Below, in pieces: positions 20,862-35,816 of a DNA stretch of 64,000 nt (position 1 is its first letter; each line of letters starts with the position of its first letter). The notes beneath the pieces were generated by a model that saw nothing but the letters and a program-made list of their open reading frames with translations, was not told the DNA's origin and did no database searches. Where the stretch lies: the NCBI GenBank assembly GCA_022835595.1, contig BQUP01000002.1, positions 1,090,647 through 1,154,646 on the forward strand, read 5' to 3'. Position numbers and translations under genes: made by a program. The DNA is from Cystobasidium ongulense. Taxonomy: Eukaryota; Basidiomycota; Cystobasidiomycetes; Cystobasidiales; Cystobasidiaceae.

Positions 20862-22924
20862 ATGGCAGACACACGCCTCAACATCAACGGCGGCGGGATC
20901 CAGGACCACAAGCAATGTGGGTGCATTCCAGTCGACACCTGCATGCGGTGCTGGCGTGCTGTGTGAATGCTGCACTCGCTGGGATCATGCTCGTCCGTCG
21001 TCCTTCATCGGAGCGCAGTTTGATGGGGTGGATGAGTGGATGGATGGAATAGGCCATGCACGTGGGGCCGGCCATCACAAATGGGCAAATACAGCGCGAC
21101 GGTTCCAGCGAGGCTGCACTCTACCACCACCAACACCATGGCATGCTGTGCTCGTACTGGCGCTGATCCCGTCCTGTGCTTCCCACCACAGATGAAATGT
21201 CCTCGGACCTCAGAGACGCAGACAAGGTCGACGACCCTCTGCTCGCAAACCCCGTCACCCACGCACAGCCAGCAAAGGTCGTGAGTGGATGGCATTGATT
21301 GCCTTCTCGCCCAGGCTGGATGCTGACTCTCTCCCTCCTCGTCCCTCCGCTCAACAGGACGCAAAGCAGCTCAACCCAGCCGTAGTTATCTGCATCTGGA
21401 TCGCCCTCTCTTCCAGCGTCGTCAGTCCAGTCTGAGCTCTGTACACATGTGATTGTGATTGACTGACCCTTCTTGCGCCTCTCGTTGTGCGCGTCTCTTT
21501 GCCGCAGATCCTCTACAACAAAGCCATCCTCGCAAGTCTCGTCGATCCAACCCGAGAACGCGTCCCAGACTGACTTTGTCCAACTCTCTTCTATCTTTTC
21601 ACTAACAGTCCATTGACGACCTCAACTTCCCTTAGTCAGTAGCTCTCTCGATGCTCCTATATCTTCACTCCAATACCTACGTGACTGACCATCATCAACA
21701 ATCACTTGCATTTCGTGTTAAACCAGCCCAATCTTCCTTACAACATGGCATCTGGTTTTCGCAACGATAGGAACAAGACTAATGCTACGCACAACTCATT
21801 TATTAGATGGTGTTCATACCGTACAAATGTCTTGGGATAGATGGATGAGATCTATAGTGCCCGTTGGAGCGCTATTCTCTGCTAGTTTGATCTTCTCAAA
21901 CATGGCTTATTTGACTTTGAGTGTCAGTTTCATTCAGATGTGAGTTATGACCTTTATTTGTCTTCGACGATGGGCACGCTTCAGCATGTGTCTGCGGATC
22001 TGCATGCCGAGGGGAAACCGTGGGGCGATTAAAGCGAGCGATCTGACAATGTTTCTTCATCCCTCCTTCCCCTTATGCTTTCTTTCGTCGGTTTCTACAG
22101 GCTCAAAGCTTTCGTCTCAGTAGCAGTCCTCGGAATGTCCGTTCTCATGGGCCTAGAAGTGCCCACTAAGCGAACACTGGTCATTGTCCTCTGCATCAGT
22201 TCAGGAGTCGCTCTCGCTTCACTCGGTGAAATCAACTTGTGAGTTTTCCAGTCTCCGTACCATATTTGCTTTGCTTTACAGTGTTTCGGCACGGAGAGTC
22301 GCAGAAGCTGATAGGTCTCCTCTTGCTTGTATGATGCAACTTTACTACCTACAGCGTTCTATCCGGATTCATCTGCCAAGCACTCGGAATTCTCTTTGAA
22401 GCCGCTCGATTAGTATCAATCCAAAAATTATTACACGGAATGAAGATGGATCCATTAGTATCATTATATTATTTCGCACCAGTTTGCGCAACATTAAATG
22501 CATTATTGATTCCAGTTTATGAAGGAAGTGCACCATTTTATTTAGTTTGGGATAGATTAGGTCCTTTGATCATGTTAACAAACGCTTCTTGCGCTTTTTG
22601 CTTGAATATCGCAGTCGTTTTCTTAATCGGTTGCGCTTCTAGTTTAGTCCTTACTCTTTCTGGAGTTATCAAAGATATCTTACTTGTAGTAGGTTCAGTT
22701 GTCATCATGGGCTCTACTGTTACTTTCCTACAAGTCGTTGGATACGGTATCGCTTTGTGTGAGTTGTCACACTTTCCTCATACATTCGTAGCAGAATTCG
22801 AACAATTTGACTGACATTTATGCTTTTCCGGCCTTCTACAGTGGGACTCGTCGCCTTCAAGACAAAGGCTGAAGTCGTAGATCAATACGTTCAACGGGCA
22901 AAGGCAATCGTAGGACTCCGATAA
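20862..22924 (+). CDS. Triose-phosphate-translocator-like (DMT superfamily) transporter
   Basis: Nine exons in phase: 20862-20916, 21192-21280, 21358-21420, 21508-21531, 21609-21634, 21727-21939, 22101-22238, 22355-22758, 22842-22924 (364 residues). Motifs of the TPT/nucleotide-sugar transporter family: NPAVVICIWIALSSSVILYNK at the first helix, then FPYPIFLTTWHLVFATIGTR, SLIFSNMAYLTLSVSFIQML, KDILLVVGSVV and a C-terminal LGLVAFKTKAE. About ten helices are expected, in Golgi or ER membrane. The solute cannot be read from sequence; fungal members are usually orphan and placed near UDP-sugar or GDP-mannose carriers. The intron at 21532-21608 uses a GC donor (GCAAGT); no GT alternative keeps the frame. 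Confidence 0.86.
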
Positions 22925-23955
22925 ATAAGCTTGAGGAAACTCACTTTCGAGATTAAAAGGGTTTCCGCGCTCCCTTGGCAATTGTGATACGTATTCCGCC
23001 AAGCAAAAAGGCCAGATCGCTCAGTGTCGCCTTCCCCAATCCAATTACTCTCATCATTGTTGAGATTTCGCTCGACGTCCTCCCTCGCCCGAGCGATTAA
23101 CCTTCCTTTCTTCTTTACCCCTCCTCTCCTCTATATTGATTTTCCAAGTTATTTTGTTGAACGTATTAGAAGTGACATATTCTCCATTGTCCTTTTTTCC
23201 GCATACTATCTTTATAAACCTACTATAGCTCTGCAACGAGCCTTAAGGACCTCTAGACGGACTGCAATGAAATGATTCCACAGCCTTTTAAACCTACCCG
23301 TCAACATGTTGTGCTTGCTTTACAGCTGTAGTGCAAGACAGGGCGACTGAAACTCGCATCCTCTATGCGACCTCCTGATTGCAAATTAGGAAGGAAAGTG
23401 AAATTTATTTGCTTTAATTGCAACACTACTTGCTAACTAAGAATGTGATCATGCTATACAAAAAAAGGGCAAGCTATGTGCTATATGGATCAAGCATAAG
23501 AAACAAAGCCTGCTATATATATTCTGTCAACAAACTCTCCACGCTATCGTTGATTCTATGAAGAAGAGGAAACCTTGCGGATATAATTTGTGATTCTACT
23601 GCGGAAAAGGGAAAAAGAACCAGTGCTTTCGGAATTTGCAATAATATTGATTTCCAATGTCAAATGCTATGCGCGAATGGTGCGGGGGAAAGAAGATTAA
23701 GAACCTATAAGGAAAGGTTGAGAATGTAACGAGGTAGAGGGTTTATGATGCCGCACTATGCAAGAGAGGAAAAGTTCATACTGTCTGACATTGCGTCTAT
23801 TTTGATCTCTACCTTTTTCTGATGGATGGTGCATTGTTTGAGCTGTTCCCAAACCCGCTTTCCCGAAATAACAGCATGCGAGTATATGAAGGGGGGATCA
23901 CGACCTTGAGCGCCGGAGCACCTTCCCTCTTTGCTTGCACAGCAGATATAAACAT
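22925..23955. other. AT-rich convergent intergenic region
   Basis: About 1 kb between the 3' ends of the transporter (+) and GDH (-). AT-rich with pyrimidine runs (23024-23220) and poly-A (23459). No open frame above about 80 codons that looks coding. Two adjacent hairpins near 23350-23393 recall tRNA D and anticodon arms, but no T-arm or acceptor stem follows. Probably two 3' UTRs. Confidence 0.4.
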
Positions 23956-26143
<2,188 letters not shown>

Positions 26144-26871
26144 GGCTTTGGATGCTGTAGTCGTGGATGTAAAAGTTGCAGATTGTCTTGAAAGATGTAC
26201 GGTACAGCAGAAGCAGCAATTTATTTTGTAATTATTTCGAGACAGGAAGGAAAGCTGGCCTTCGCTCTCGAGCCGAAAGCTTGCAGGCCTCCGCGGATTT
26301 GCCTATTTTCTGGCCGTGTTTAAATCGCGGCCCTGTTGTGGAACGGAGGGATTTAATTATCATCGCATCAACTCGCCCGCAGGAAACTCTCGGAGGACGC
26401 CCTCCCGGCTCCTTCCTGGTGGCAGAAACGCGGTGACGGATGCCCCGAAGCTCCAGCCGGCTGTCGATCGAGCCGCCGAACGAGCCGATGCCAAAAGCAA
26501 AGATAAGAGAAAGGCGCCGCATGCAAGCTGGCTGATCAGATTGATAAGGGCGACAAGTAGACCCCAACAGCCTGCATGCAGTTCGGGGTGCAGTGAGGGT
26601 GTGTATGGTGCGGCTTCGTGGATATGCCAACCCTCGACCCCCCCTCGAAAGCTGGAGCCAAAGAACACGTCTTTCATTTTATCCAAGTATTCTCACCATT
26701 ACGGTTGCGGACTACCATAGCAATATACAACAGCAGCAGCCACAGCCAGTGTCCTACATGTCATCGAACCAGCCAGCAAGCGGAGGGTATAGAGGGCGGA
26801 TTCGTGTATAAGCGAAGACTAGGGCAAAGATCGAGCTCGGCAGAGCCCCTGCACTATCATCTGTATCCTCA
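26144..26871. promoter_or_regulatory. Upstream region of the GDH gene
   Basis: Promoter of the NADP-GDH gene (-) and the 3' flank of the DUF4112 gene. Frames of 100-130 codons on both strands overlap and have no domain. A TATTTTGTAATTATTT-like AT block lies near 26221-26236, close upstream of the ATG. GATA-type nitrogen sites could be sought here; I see no clear array. Confidence 0.35.
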
Positions 26872-28152
26872 CTACACCACCTCAGGTCTGGGTGGAACAG
26901 GCGGTGCGACCGCACCCTGCGAGTTGGTTCCAGAAATCAGAGCATCATTTCGACCTGTCATCTTGCTCCAGTTTCCTCCACTCGCTCTATTCAACACTTG
27001 CTGAGCTTGTGCTTCGTCGGAAACGGCGGGAGCGTTAACTTGACGGGCTTTGATCTGTTCCAGGAGATACTCTTCGAATAGCCAGGCATTACGGGAGTTC
27101 GGTTTGAAGGCCTAGAGGTTACACCAGAACGACAATCAGACACAAGAGTTGGGAGTGGGTGGCGAAAGATGCAGCAGGATCTTGGATGGCGCCTCCCGAA
27201 CGACTTGAGCAAACCCTCCTGCTCAAGCTATAACCTGTCTTCAGCTCCCAGACAGTCTCCACTCACTTCCTTCTGCAGGAAACTATGTGCGTGACTGCTC
27301 TGAAGGTGTAGCCGGACTAGCCTTGAGTAGGAGAGTCGCTCAAGTCGTCCCGCAAGACCTTCCATGATCTCACACGGCAGAAACTCACAGCCATGATGAT
27401 ATCTCCAACAAGAGGTATCATACCAACACCAGTAGCGAGAAGTGTACTGTTTCATCCAAGTTAATTTAAATATTAAAATCTTACGTCAGGTAAATAGTCC
27501 GATCAAAGCTGTTTGCGTGTCTGCTGTGTCACTGCTCAGACAAGCAAGACTCGGACGCACTTGAGCTGCATTCTCGAGGCGAGAACGGCAGGCTGCGGAG
27601 AGTGAATAGACATGTACAGTTCTCGAGTCAGCCTACGCCTGGGTGGTTACATAGCAACTGTCCAAAACCTACAATCTTGCCTCGTTTCTTGCAGGGCGCA
27701 ATAACCAACTTGTAACCCAGCAGCGCATCGAGCAAGTCGCCAATGAACGGGATGAGAGCCAGGATGAACGTCCATCCGAATCTGAAGCCACAGATGTAGA
27801 AGCCTTTATCTAGGTAGTGTGCTCTCTTGCGTATCTTGGTCAATAGCTGTAGCGGTGTAGTCGATCAGCACAGAAATGGAATCGTTTGAGCGTGTTCAGC
27901 TGATACACAGGCTTCAGAGGGCAGCATGGCACTCACCTTGGCCTCGTCTTTGGTCAGACCTGCTGGCAGGGGTCTTTTGGCCTTCTTGCCAGTCTCGCTG
28001 ACTGCATAGTATGGATCTGGAGCCTCGTATTGCTGGGCTCGACCCCCGATGACCTTACCTAGGCCGTACTGCGACAGGACACAGGCGTATCAGCGAGCCC
28101 TGCACTCAGCTGATCTATGGACGACATGTACCTTTGCAACCTTGGATGTCAT
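26872..28152 (-). CDS. DUF4112-domain membrane protein
   Basis: Six exons in phase: 28152-28132, 28068-27937, 27846-27673, 27592-27561, 27446-27389, 27111-26872 (218 residues). Core: AKLLTKIRKRAHYLDKGFYI, FGWTFILALIPFIGDLLDALLGY, TLLATGVGMIPLVGDIIMA, AFKPNSRNAWLFEEYLLEQI. The repeated hydrophobic IPxxGD pattern is the hallmark of DUF4112, found in bacteria and fungi. Likely an integral membrane protein with two re-entrant or paired helices; function unknown. The C-terminal 70 residues are Pro/Ala-rich. Family assignment is firm, molecular role not known. Confidence 0.85.
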
Positions 28153-28399
28153 TGCTGTTGTTGAAATTGAGGATTGTACTATTTGTGTCAACGTCAACCC
28201 GCGCTCAGGCAAGAAGCGAAAGATGTCACGCTCACAACGCCACCTCGAAGTAACCACGGACTGGTAGAAATGACTATGAAAGGTGTGAGATTGGATGGTT
28301 TATTGCATACATCGCTTGCGTCCATGCAAGCGTGCTTCATTACTAGGTACATTGGTGTCAGACTACAACGCCTAGGGACGGTGGGTGGAGGCTCATAAT

Positions 28400-29916
28400 C
28401 TATACGGGTGGCTTCAACTGAGCTGCCATTGCTTGTGCTTGTGCTTCTGCTTCATCCAAAGTTGAGGATTCGAGCTGTATGCCAATTCCAAACTTGGAGC
28501 TATTCTATTGACGTTGTTGAATATCAGTATTGCTTCAGGTTGTGCTTAGATGATAGATGGGAATACTCACCTTCCAGTGGTCAATTTCTCCCGTAACGAG
28601 GAAAGAGAACGCAGGCGTGAAGCGCTGCTCGAGGAAAGCGCTAACTTTTCCTGCGCTGTCAAGCTGTGCTCGTAAAGTGGCCAGACGGAAGTCGTACTTG
28701 GCAGCGACAGTAGCTTGAGCTTTTCGCTCTTTTGGCATAGGAGCGGGTGCGAAGGTGAGTTCTGCGCCAGCCTCGACCTTGTCGCTTAGCCTTTGCCAGT
28801 AACTACCTTGAACGACACCTTGACTTCCTAGGAATTGTGCTGTAGCAATCCAATCTCTGTCTGCTCCTCCGACGTATTTGGCCATGTATGACATGTTGGC
28901 CTCTTCAACTTCGGCATTAGGTCGTTGATAGATGCATTCTGCTCCAAGAGCCAGTCGCTTTGTGACGGACTGGAGGTACGAGGCCATGAAGACACCGGTA
29001 GCATCTGTGACACCTGGGTTGTATGCCTTGAAATTGAGGGAGTAGTCGCGTCCAGCTCGGTCGTGTTCAAGCTGGATCATGCTGGGTACCATGGCGGAAC
29101 TTTGAATCTAGCAAGGCGCCAATAACAATTCAGCCGTTTGCCCATCGCAAGTCATGGAAGAACAACTCACGTTCGCCTGGACCTTTGTAATATCACTATC
29201 CGACCAACCATAGTTGAATCGTCCGTTCAGAGCGCCTTCGTGATCTATGCTGCCTTGCATGAAGACCTGAAGAAGAGAGAGGAAAGGGCATGCGATCGAC
29301 AAAGTCAGCCTTGTGGAAAGGTATCAAGTCGACAATAAGCAGCCTGCGCACCCTGTTCGTTGCATACAGAGCTGCAAAGTTGTAGGTACCAGGCCCTCCT
29401 GCTGTCGATGGTCCTCCCATAGGATTGGGCTGGCTTGCGCCGAGGGTGAAAGAGTGTGTGACCTGGAAGGCCGGGTTCATATTGAGAGACTTGCTGAGAT
29501 CCGCTCGTGCTCCGTCGAACATGTAGTTGTTGAGATGAACATCTGAATGGATATTATAGACCGGCGTCAGCTATGCCTTGCTCGGTCCACGTCGAGACTG
29601 ATCCCGACTGCCATGAGGCGCATACAAAAATCGTGAATCGACAATTTATTGCCAACTTACTCTTGCTTTCTTTCCCAAGAGCATCCACTTGGCCAGGATA
29701 AGGAAGTTCCAAGTGTTCTCGGTATGCATCGAGCTTTGCGATAGCCTTGTTCAACGGGTTCAAAGCTGGCGATAGGACCGACGAGAGCGCATTCGCAGAC
29801 GACTCCGCAAAGCCCTTCAAGCCAGAGCTTCGTGTCGCCGGCACCGCGCTCGCAGGCACATAGTCGTCCCTGAGCAGCTGCTCCTTCTCCAGTACGCTCG
29901 TGCTTGTGCTGGCCAT
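28400..29916 (-). CDS. TOM40: TOM40, mitochondrial outer-membrane import channel
   Basis: Five exons in phase: 29916-29661, 29542-29352, 29266-29171, 29107-28571, 28504-28400 (394 residues, typical length). After a variable N-terminus comes LNPLNKAIAKLDAYREHLEL, then the beta-barrel strands: FDGARADLSKSLNMNPAFQV THSF start, YNFAALYATNRVFMQGSIDH, GRFNYGWSDSDITKVQANIQ, QLEHDRAGRDYSLNFKAYNP, LALGAECIYQRPN, and a C-terminal strand KFGIGIQLESS. Tom40 is the pore of the TOM complex through which nearly all nuclear-encoded mitochondrial precursors enter. The order of exon ends and strands matches fungal homologs, so I am confident. Confidence 0.93.
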
Positions 29917-30339
29917 ACTTTCTTCGAGATTGGTTGTAGTTGTGCGAAACTCGAAAAGAAAGCTGAGCTGCCGTCGTCACGCTGTTGCAGTCGTGGAATC
30001 TGAAATTTTGCGGCAAACTTCAAGTTGGACTGCCGCCAACTTTGACATCTAAAGTCCCCATCTTTACAGGCAAGTTCACTACCACATCCATATGCAATGA
30101 TGCTAGGTTTGCGTAGACCATGGTATCGCTGAAAACGAGGAAAGTCCTGATGAAATTGCAGCACAATGATGGAAAACTGGTATGCGAGATGATGAAAACA
30201 TAGGAGGAATTACTCTCCGCAAGGGACTTTACATGAAATGAGTACCCTCAGCTCGACTGGGTCGATGACACCAGTGTGTCCGCGAGGTCGAGCTGCAGCC
30301 ATGATGGCTTGGGCGGGGCGGTCCAACTATCATGCCACC
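29917..30339. promoter_or_regulatory. TOM40 upstream region
   Basis: Between the TOM40 start and the VNX1-like stop, both minus strand. Short shadow frames only. Holds the TOM40 promoter and the 3' UTR of nothing else visible; no motif singled out. Confidence 0.35.
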
Positions 30340-33300
30340 CTATCGACTAAAGAGGGTATTCCAGCAAGTGACTAGAAACCACGTTGTTCTGTCCAGCATA
30401 CCTACGGATGTGCTGAGAATGCCACTTTTTGATAGCAAGAGCGGATCATCCGATGTATCCATGTTGGCAGGAGCCATGTAGAACCCGCCAAGTAAGACCA
30501 AGTAACTAGGTGAAGATGGGTCAGCCCAAGAGCCCGCCAGTCTTGACATGTGGGGCTTGCCTCACCTGATGACTAGTATAGAGCCTCTATAGTAATTACT
30601 TCGCGCCTCGATGTACGTGTAGGTGAGCAGGAAGACCGAAAACATAATCGCAATGGCATCCCAGCGAGGGAAGACAAGCCTATGAGCGAGATAGAGTTCA
30701 GACCACCTTCTCGTCTGTTTTTGTTTGAGAAACTTACGTAAAGGCACGGTGGGCCATTGACTCTTTACCGCGACCGTAAAAATAGGTGAAGGCGATCATA
30801 GCAGGGATTTGAAGTAGACAGACCTGCAGCGCATAAGCTGAACCGATCTCCATGCTGAGTAATTGCAAGCGACAGGTCAGTTACCTTTCTAGAACATTGC
30901 GACCAGCCCAACTTACCTGAGGGCGATATTGCCGTTCAAAGCGAAAGATATGGCATTCATGAACTCGGTGACATTAGGAACCAGAGCGAAGAGGGATATA
31001 CCGAGGAACTTTTCAGGGATGCCAGACCCTTCGAGAACAACGTCTACAACATCGACAAGGATTTCTGAATGGAAAATGACGGTCAGAATGAGTATCCAAG
31101 TCCGAATAGCGGTGCTCCTTACCCGCAATGATGGCATAAAGGACAGTACAGCCAAAAAGAACGCTGTAACTCTTGAGGCGGCTCCAGTTGGGGGCGTCGT
31201 GACCGCCGCTATGCTCCTCTCCACCTTCACCTTTGCTGATCTCTCTTTCATGCATGTGAGAGCTCTGCCGACGCAAGCCTTGTGTGGGCGTAGACATGTG
31301 GCCAAGTGTTAAATTGTGACCTGCAGAGTAAGAGCGAGGCAGACCTGCCGCCGGACGAAGATCCGCTGCTAGGTTCGGTTGCTGCTGAGTTTGAAGAGCG
31401 GAAGCTGTGGCAGCTACGACCTGGAAAGCCCGGTTCACCTCATCGGCGCTGTAGCCGGTAATAGCCTGTAGGTTGTCCTGGTGCGGTCCAGCAGACCGTT
31501 GTTGCGAACTTGCGCGGCCATCTCGTGGTAATGAGCCTTTGCCGCTGCCGGCAAATGAGATGTCACCAGCGTGTGTACTTGTTGCGGATTGCCTTTGGCC
31601 AGGTAGCGTTAGCCCGAGATTCTGATTGCGCCTGTAGGTAGACGATCGATTCGGGAGGGTTAGACGCGAAGCCGGCAACCCAGCCGAATGACTGAGCTGT
31701 GCGATGGCAGCAGATTGCGGTGCGGTTGGTGGCAGGTGTTGCTGATTTTGCCAAATTTGCGATGCATGTGTTCGTAGCGAGAACCAGAGGCCGATCAGGT
31801 ATGACTGGTCGCGGAAGTCAGCATTGAGGTATATTGACTGGAAAGTTCTCAGCTGTACTCACCAGTACGAGCAAAGCAGCACAGTAGAAGCTCAGACCTT
31901 GTACTCGAGTCTTGTAAAACTCGTCATCCACCGGATCTACATGTTCATAGAAACACCTGCCGCATGTGAATTTTTCGGTCGATTTGTTATCTGGGCATGC
32001 CGTGCAGGTGAGTTGAAAGGTTCCATAGATTTGGTAGAAAAGCGTTGGTGTAAGAATGCCAATGATTGCCATAATTAACATGGTACTTGTGACACCAGCT
32101 GAACGAGCATTGAAGCGCTGCTCTTTACGTCGGACAGCACCACTGATCATAGATAGCCCGGGCATCAGGAGGACGCCGGCCAATAACGAGCCAACGATGC
32201 TGCCTTCAACTAGCTGGCCCTTAGCTTGAGATAGAGCGATGCAGTAGAGGATAATTTCGATGACCGAGCCAAATGTAGCGTTGATCACGGCGCCCATGCC
32301 AATGGAAGATTGTGCTGATATTGAGGCAACGCCCATGCCAATGAAGTAGGATAGCGGGATAACACTCAGCATTGACAGCAAGAACATTGCACCTTGCGAA
32401 GAGATCCAGGCTAGGAAGCCGCCGATGTGGTGCTTTGTGACTAGGGGAGCGATGACGAAAAAGTCGAAGATTACGAATGCAATCATAGGCAGTAAGTTGA
32501 TGAACACGATGTTCGTTCCATCAACGGTATATTTGTAGTACTTGAGGCCCATCGCTTTATAAGTGCACAATATAATAGTCGAGTTGGGACCGAGGAATCT
32601 GCCCATTGCTCTGCTCTTGTCGTAGGTCTTGCGAGAGTGACGAGGAGCCCGCTGACCTGCTTCAAGATGCGGAATTCCACTTCCAGTTGCGCCATTATTC
32701 GGCTCAGCATTGTTGCCGACGTAATTTGGTGACGGCGCTCGAAAATGTAGAGCAAGAGGTTCTTTGCCCATGTCACGAACCAAGATCCAAAGTAGTTTAG
32801 CCATTGGTATTGTGAAAATCAAAGCCCAGCAAATGATGCAGACGATGAACATCATTGGTGCAATAACCAGGTAAAACGCGAGCCAGTAGGATAAGCGACC
32901 AGATGCTCGAATACGAAATTGTGGCTGCTTTGCATCCGAGTCGTCTTCGCGTTGTCCGTTCTGCTTGGGTGAAGCGTCGGCGACCTCTGTCTCAGATCCA
33001 GTTGGTGTTATTTGCGAAACAAGTGGGGTCGTGGCAGTGCCATAAGACGGTATCCGATACTGCTGTAGCAGCTGTGTACGTTCGCCGGATGAGTCGCGGT
33101 CGGCTCCTGTGTCCTGATCGGCGCTCGAGGACAGTTCGAAACGTGCTTGAAGATCCACACGACTAGGACCTTTCTTGACAGTACCGGTACTGCTTGTAGA
33201 TCTCCCGCTCTGTCTGCCCCATGTCTTGCCCGCATCCTCAAGGTCTCTAGCTTGAGCGTCATCATATACTGTGTCTTCACCATCGTCTGTGAGTTCATCG

Positions 33301-35726
33301 TAGCCTTTGACATCTTCAAACGATCTATCCTCCGACCTCTCAACGTACTTTCCAAAAGGCCAAAAGAGATATCCTCCCAGCTCCCACATCACACGGCCAT
33401 ACTTCACGCCTCCAAATGGCACGAGGCACATGAGGAGAGCAATGATCATACTTATCAATGCCATCCACCAGCCGAATAGCAAAGCCCAGAGAATATTACC
33501 AGGCCATAGATGTCGCTCGGCAGCGATGGATGGAATCAGATGAAGCTCCTTGTCGGCATTTCGGTGTACCGAACGGTTCTTCTTGTACAATGCAGGCTTC
33601 CAGATGGGCAAACCGAAAGGATGTTCGATGTTTATGGCATCTTGTCGATCTTTGAGCGTATACTCGACATCGTCATCATCCACCTCTTCGGCGTCTTCGT
33701 CGTCACCGCTATTACTATCTTCAGGTTCGTCACCGTCCTCGATGACTTCTTCGTCATCGTCGTAGAGATTTGGTTCGCGTGGTACTCCGTCCTTCCATGC
33801 ATTGTCGGCATTGCTCTTGCTCTGCAGCTCTGGCACGTCATCTGGCTCATCCTCGGTCTCACTGAACCCACCGCGTTCGCTGGCTTGCCGGTGAGGTGCT
33901 GCAGAAAATTGACTTGCAGCATAGGAAACACTTCTGGTCTGATATTGTGCGCTGCTTGGAAAGTAAGGCGATTGAGGGGTGGGCGTAGCAGACAGCAGGC
34001 TGGATCCAGACGGTGGTGGCGGCCAGAATGATTGACCTGCTTGTGATCCTACCGGACTATATGGAGGCATACCTTCTCCCGAAGCGCCCATTGCATCCCT
34101 ATTTAGCGTGCTGCTTCTCGACAAGGTGGGTTGCGGATCTCCCAGCATGGTTGGATCGGTACTACGTCTGCTGAAAGTGGGTCGCTCTTGGTAGGATGTG
34201 CCAATTTGCGACTCTGAAGTGAAAGACTCTCTTTGTCCACCGGTACTCATATAAGATCTGACATTCGGTCTTGCTGGATTTTTTCGCATCTCATCTTCGC
34301 GTCGCTTACGTTCTCGTCTTTCAGCATCCTTTTTCTCTTTCCTGCGCTCGCGCATTCGTCTGCGTACGAGCTCTTCGCCCCTGTCGCGACGTTCCACCTC
34401 GTCGTCATCTAGACCGAGATTGGAGGCTCGCTGATTAGGAGGGAGGAGAGTGACGGGATCTTCTGCAGTTTTTCGACTACTTCCCTCGTCGTCGTCATTG
34501 TTGTCCTCGCTTTCAGAATTGCGTATATTGCTCCTGCTCCTAGTCCGCCCCTTGCCTTTGGTTCCTAGAATGGACGTGGGTCGAAGGCTGCCACCATTAC
34601 GAGGTGGGCGTGAAGATGTTGTATGCTGGAGGGCTTTCGGTCTGCCTTTTCGCATGCCTTGCTGGTATAAATCGTCTTCCCCGCCAGAGAAAGCACTGTC
34701 GTTCTCGGTCAAGTGGCCTCCAAGTCCGCCACCATAGATGGCACTGGTAGGTGCATCGCTGAAAGCTAGACTAGCGGAGGTCGATGGAATGGACCGATGC
34801 CCTGAGTCTGTACCCTGCACACCTTGCCTCTGAGAGGACTGGTGGCTGCCTGAGTTTCTCGAGACAGGAGAGCCAGAGCTCATCGATGTGGAAGGCTGAG
34901 AGGTCGGAGCGCGTCCACGTCCAAGCGCAGCTTGTGCGAAGGCAGGCGATGCTAGTGGAGGAGGAATGGAAGCATGCTGCGCTGGAATCTGCACAGACCC
35001 CATTGGCATTGCAGAGATATTAAAGGTATTTGGATTGAGCATTGCTGATCCAGAGGTTGATGGTGCTGGGGCTCCAGTAGTTGCAAGGACAGGAACGTTT
35101 GGGCGGACAGGCGACCCGCTGGCCTGCGACTCCTCGGCGCGTCGCTGCTGGCCTAGGAACAGCGAGGCAGTAGGTGTAGGTGTGCCAGCGACATCGTTGC
35201 TGTCAGATCTTGCTAGCGGGAGTGCGATGTCCTGATCTGGCGGGCCTGCCTGGACAGTTCTGTCCGATGCGGTGCGGTCGTGCGAGGAGACCATGGTACA
35301 GGACAGAACGCGACACAAGCTGGCACGGTATACCCTGTAGACTGCTTGATGGTGGATCTTTACTGGGTAGCTCGCATCCTGCAGTTGCTGGAAGGAATGG
35401 AAATCAGCCTCATTCGTGAATAGATAGACGCAGGCACCCCAATCGACCTGGGATAGCGACCCCAGTTCCGACATACCTCGCTGGGTAGCTTCGCCTGCGT
35501 AGCCCGCAGTGCTTTCCAGCAGATGTTCTGGATTCCAAGCTATTCTCCTGTGTATGGTAGATAGTCGGTCAGTACGCAACTCTGCTGCAACGAACACAAC
35601 ACGCTGGCAGCCGTAGATGATCGAAACCGCCACAGCCTGATGGATGCCAGAGAGAACGGCTTGACTCCCGACGATAATTGCACTGGACATTTCTCTTCTC
35701 CAGACGCTGTAGCCGGTCCTCGACAT
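30340..35726 (-). CDS. VNX1: VNX1-like cation/H+ antiporter (CAX superfamily), very long
   Basis: Six exons: 35726 (or 35294)-31863, 31804-31123, 31064-30917, 30854-30738, 30679-30566, 30505-30340; 1,696 residues from the upstream ATG, 1,552 from MVSSHDRTAS at 35294. A Ser/Pro-rich, highly charged N-terminal half is followed by EHPFGLPIWKPALYKKNRSV and HLWPGNILWALLFGWWMALI, diagnostic of the fungal Vnx1 group. Exchanger halves: GMGAVINATFGSVIEIILYC with SIVGSLLAGVLLMPGLSM, and later IPEKFLGISLFALVPNVTEF. In yeast Vnx1 exchanges Na+ or K+ for H+ at the vacuole (weak Ca2+/H+). The two exchanger halves are separated by a roughly 200-residue Gln/Ser-rich loop. Start choice is open: the extra 144 codons are free of stops but contain no domain I know. 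Confidence 0.87.
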
Positions 35727-35816
35727 TGCTGTCTACGATCTTCGTGCTGGAAAAGTCGGTGGTGGGGTTCTAACTAGGGTCCCAGGCATTACAAAGCCGA
35801 AGAGCCCGAAGAGAGA

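Noticed and set aside
23334-23400. Two hairpins resembling tRNA D and anticodon arms (with TTGCAA loop)
   Set aside because: No T-arm consensus (GGTTCRA) and no acceptor stem pairing, so not a tRNA.
33510-34031. 173-codon + strand frame opposite the VNX1-like gene
   Set aside because: Antisense shadow of the real coding strand, which carries clear transporter motifs.
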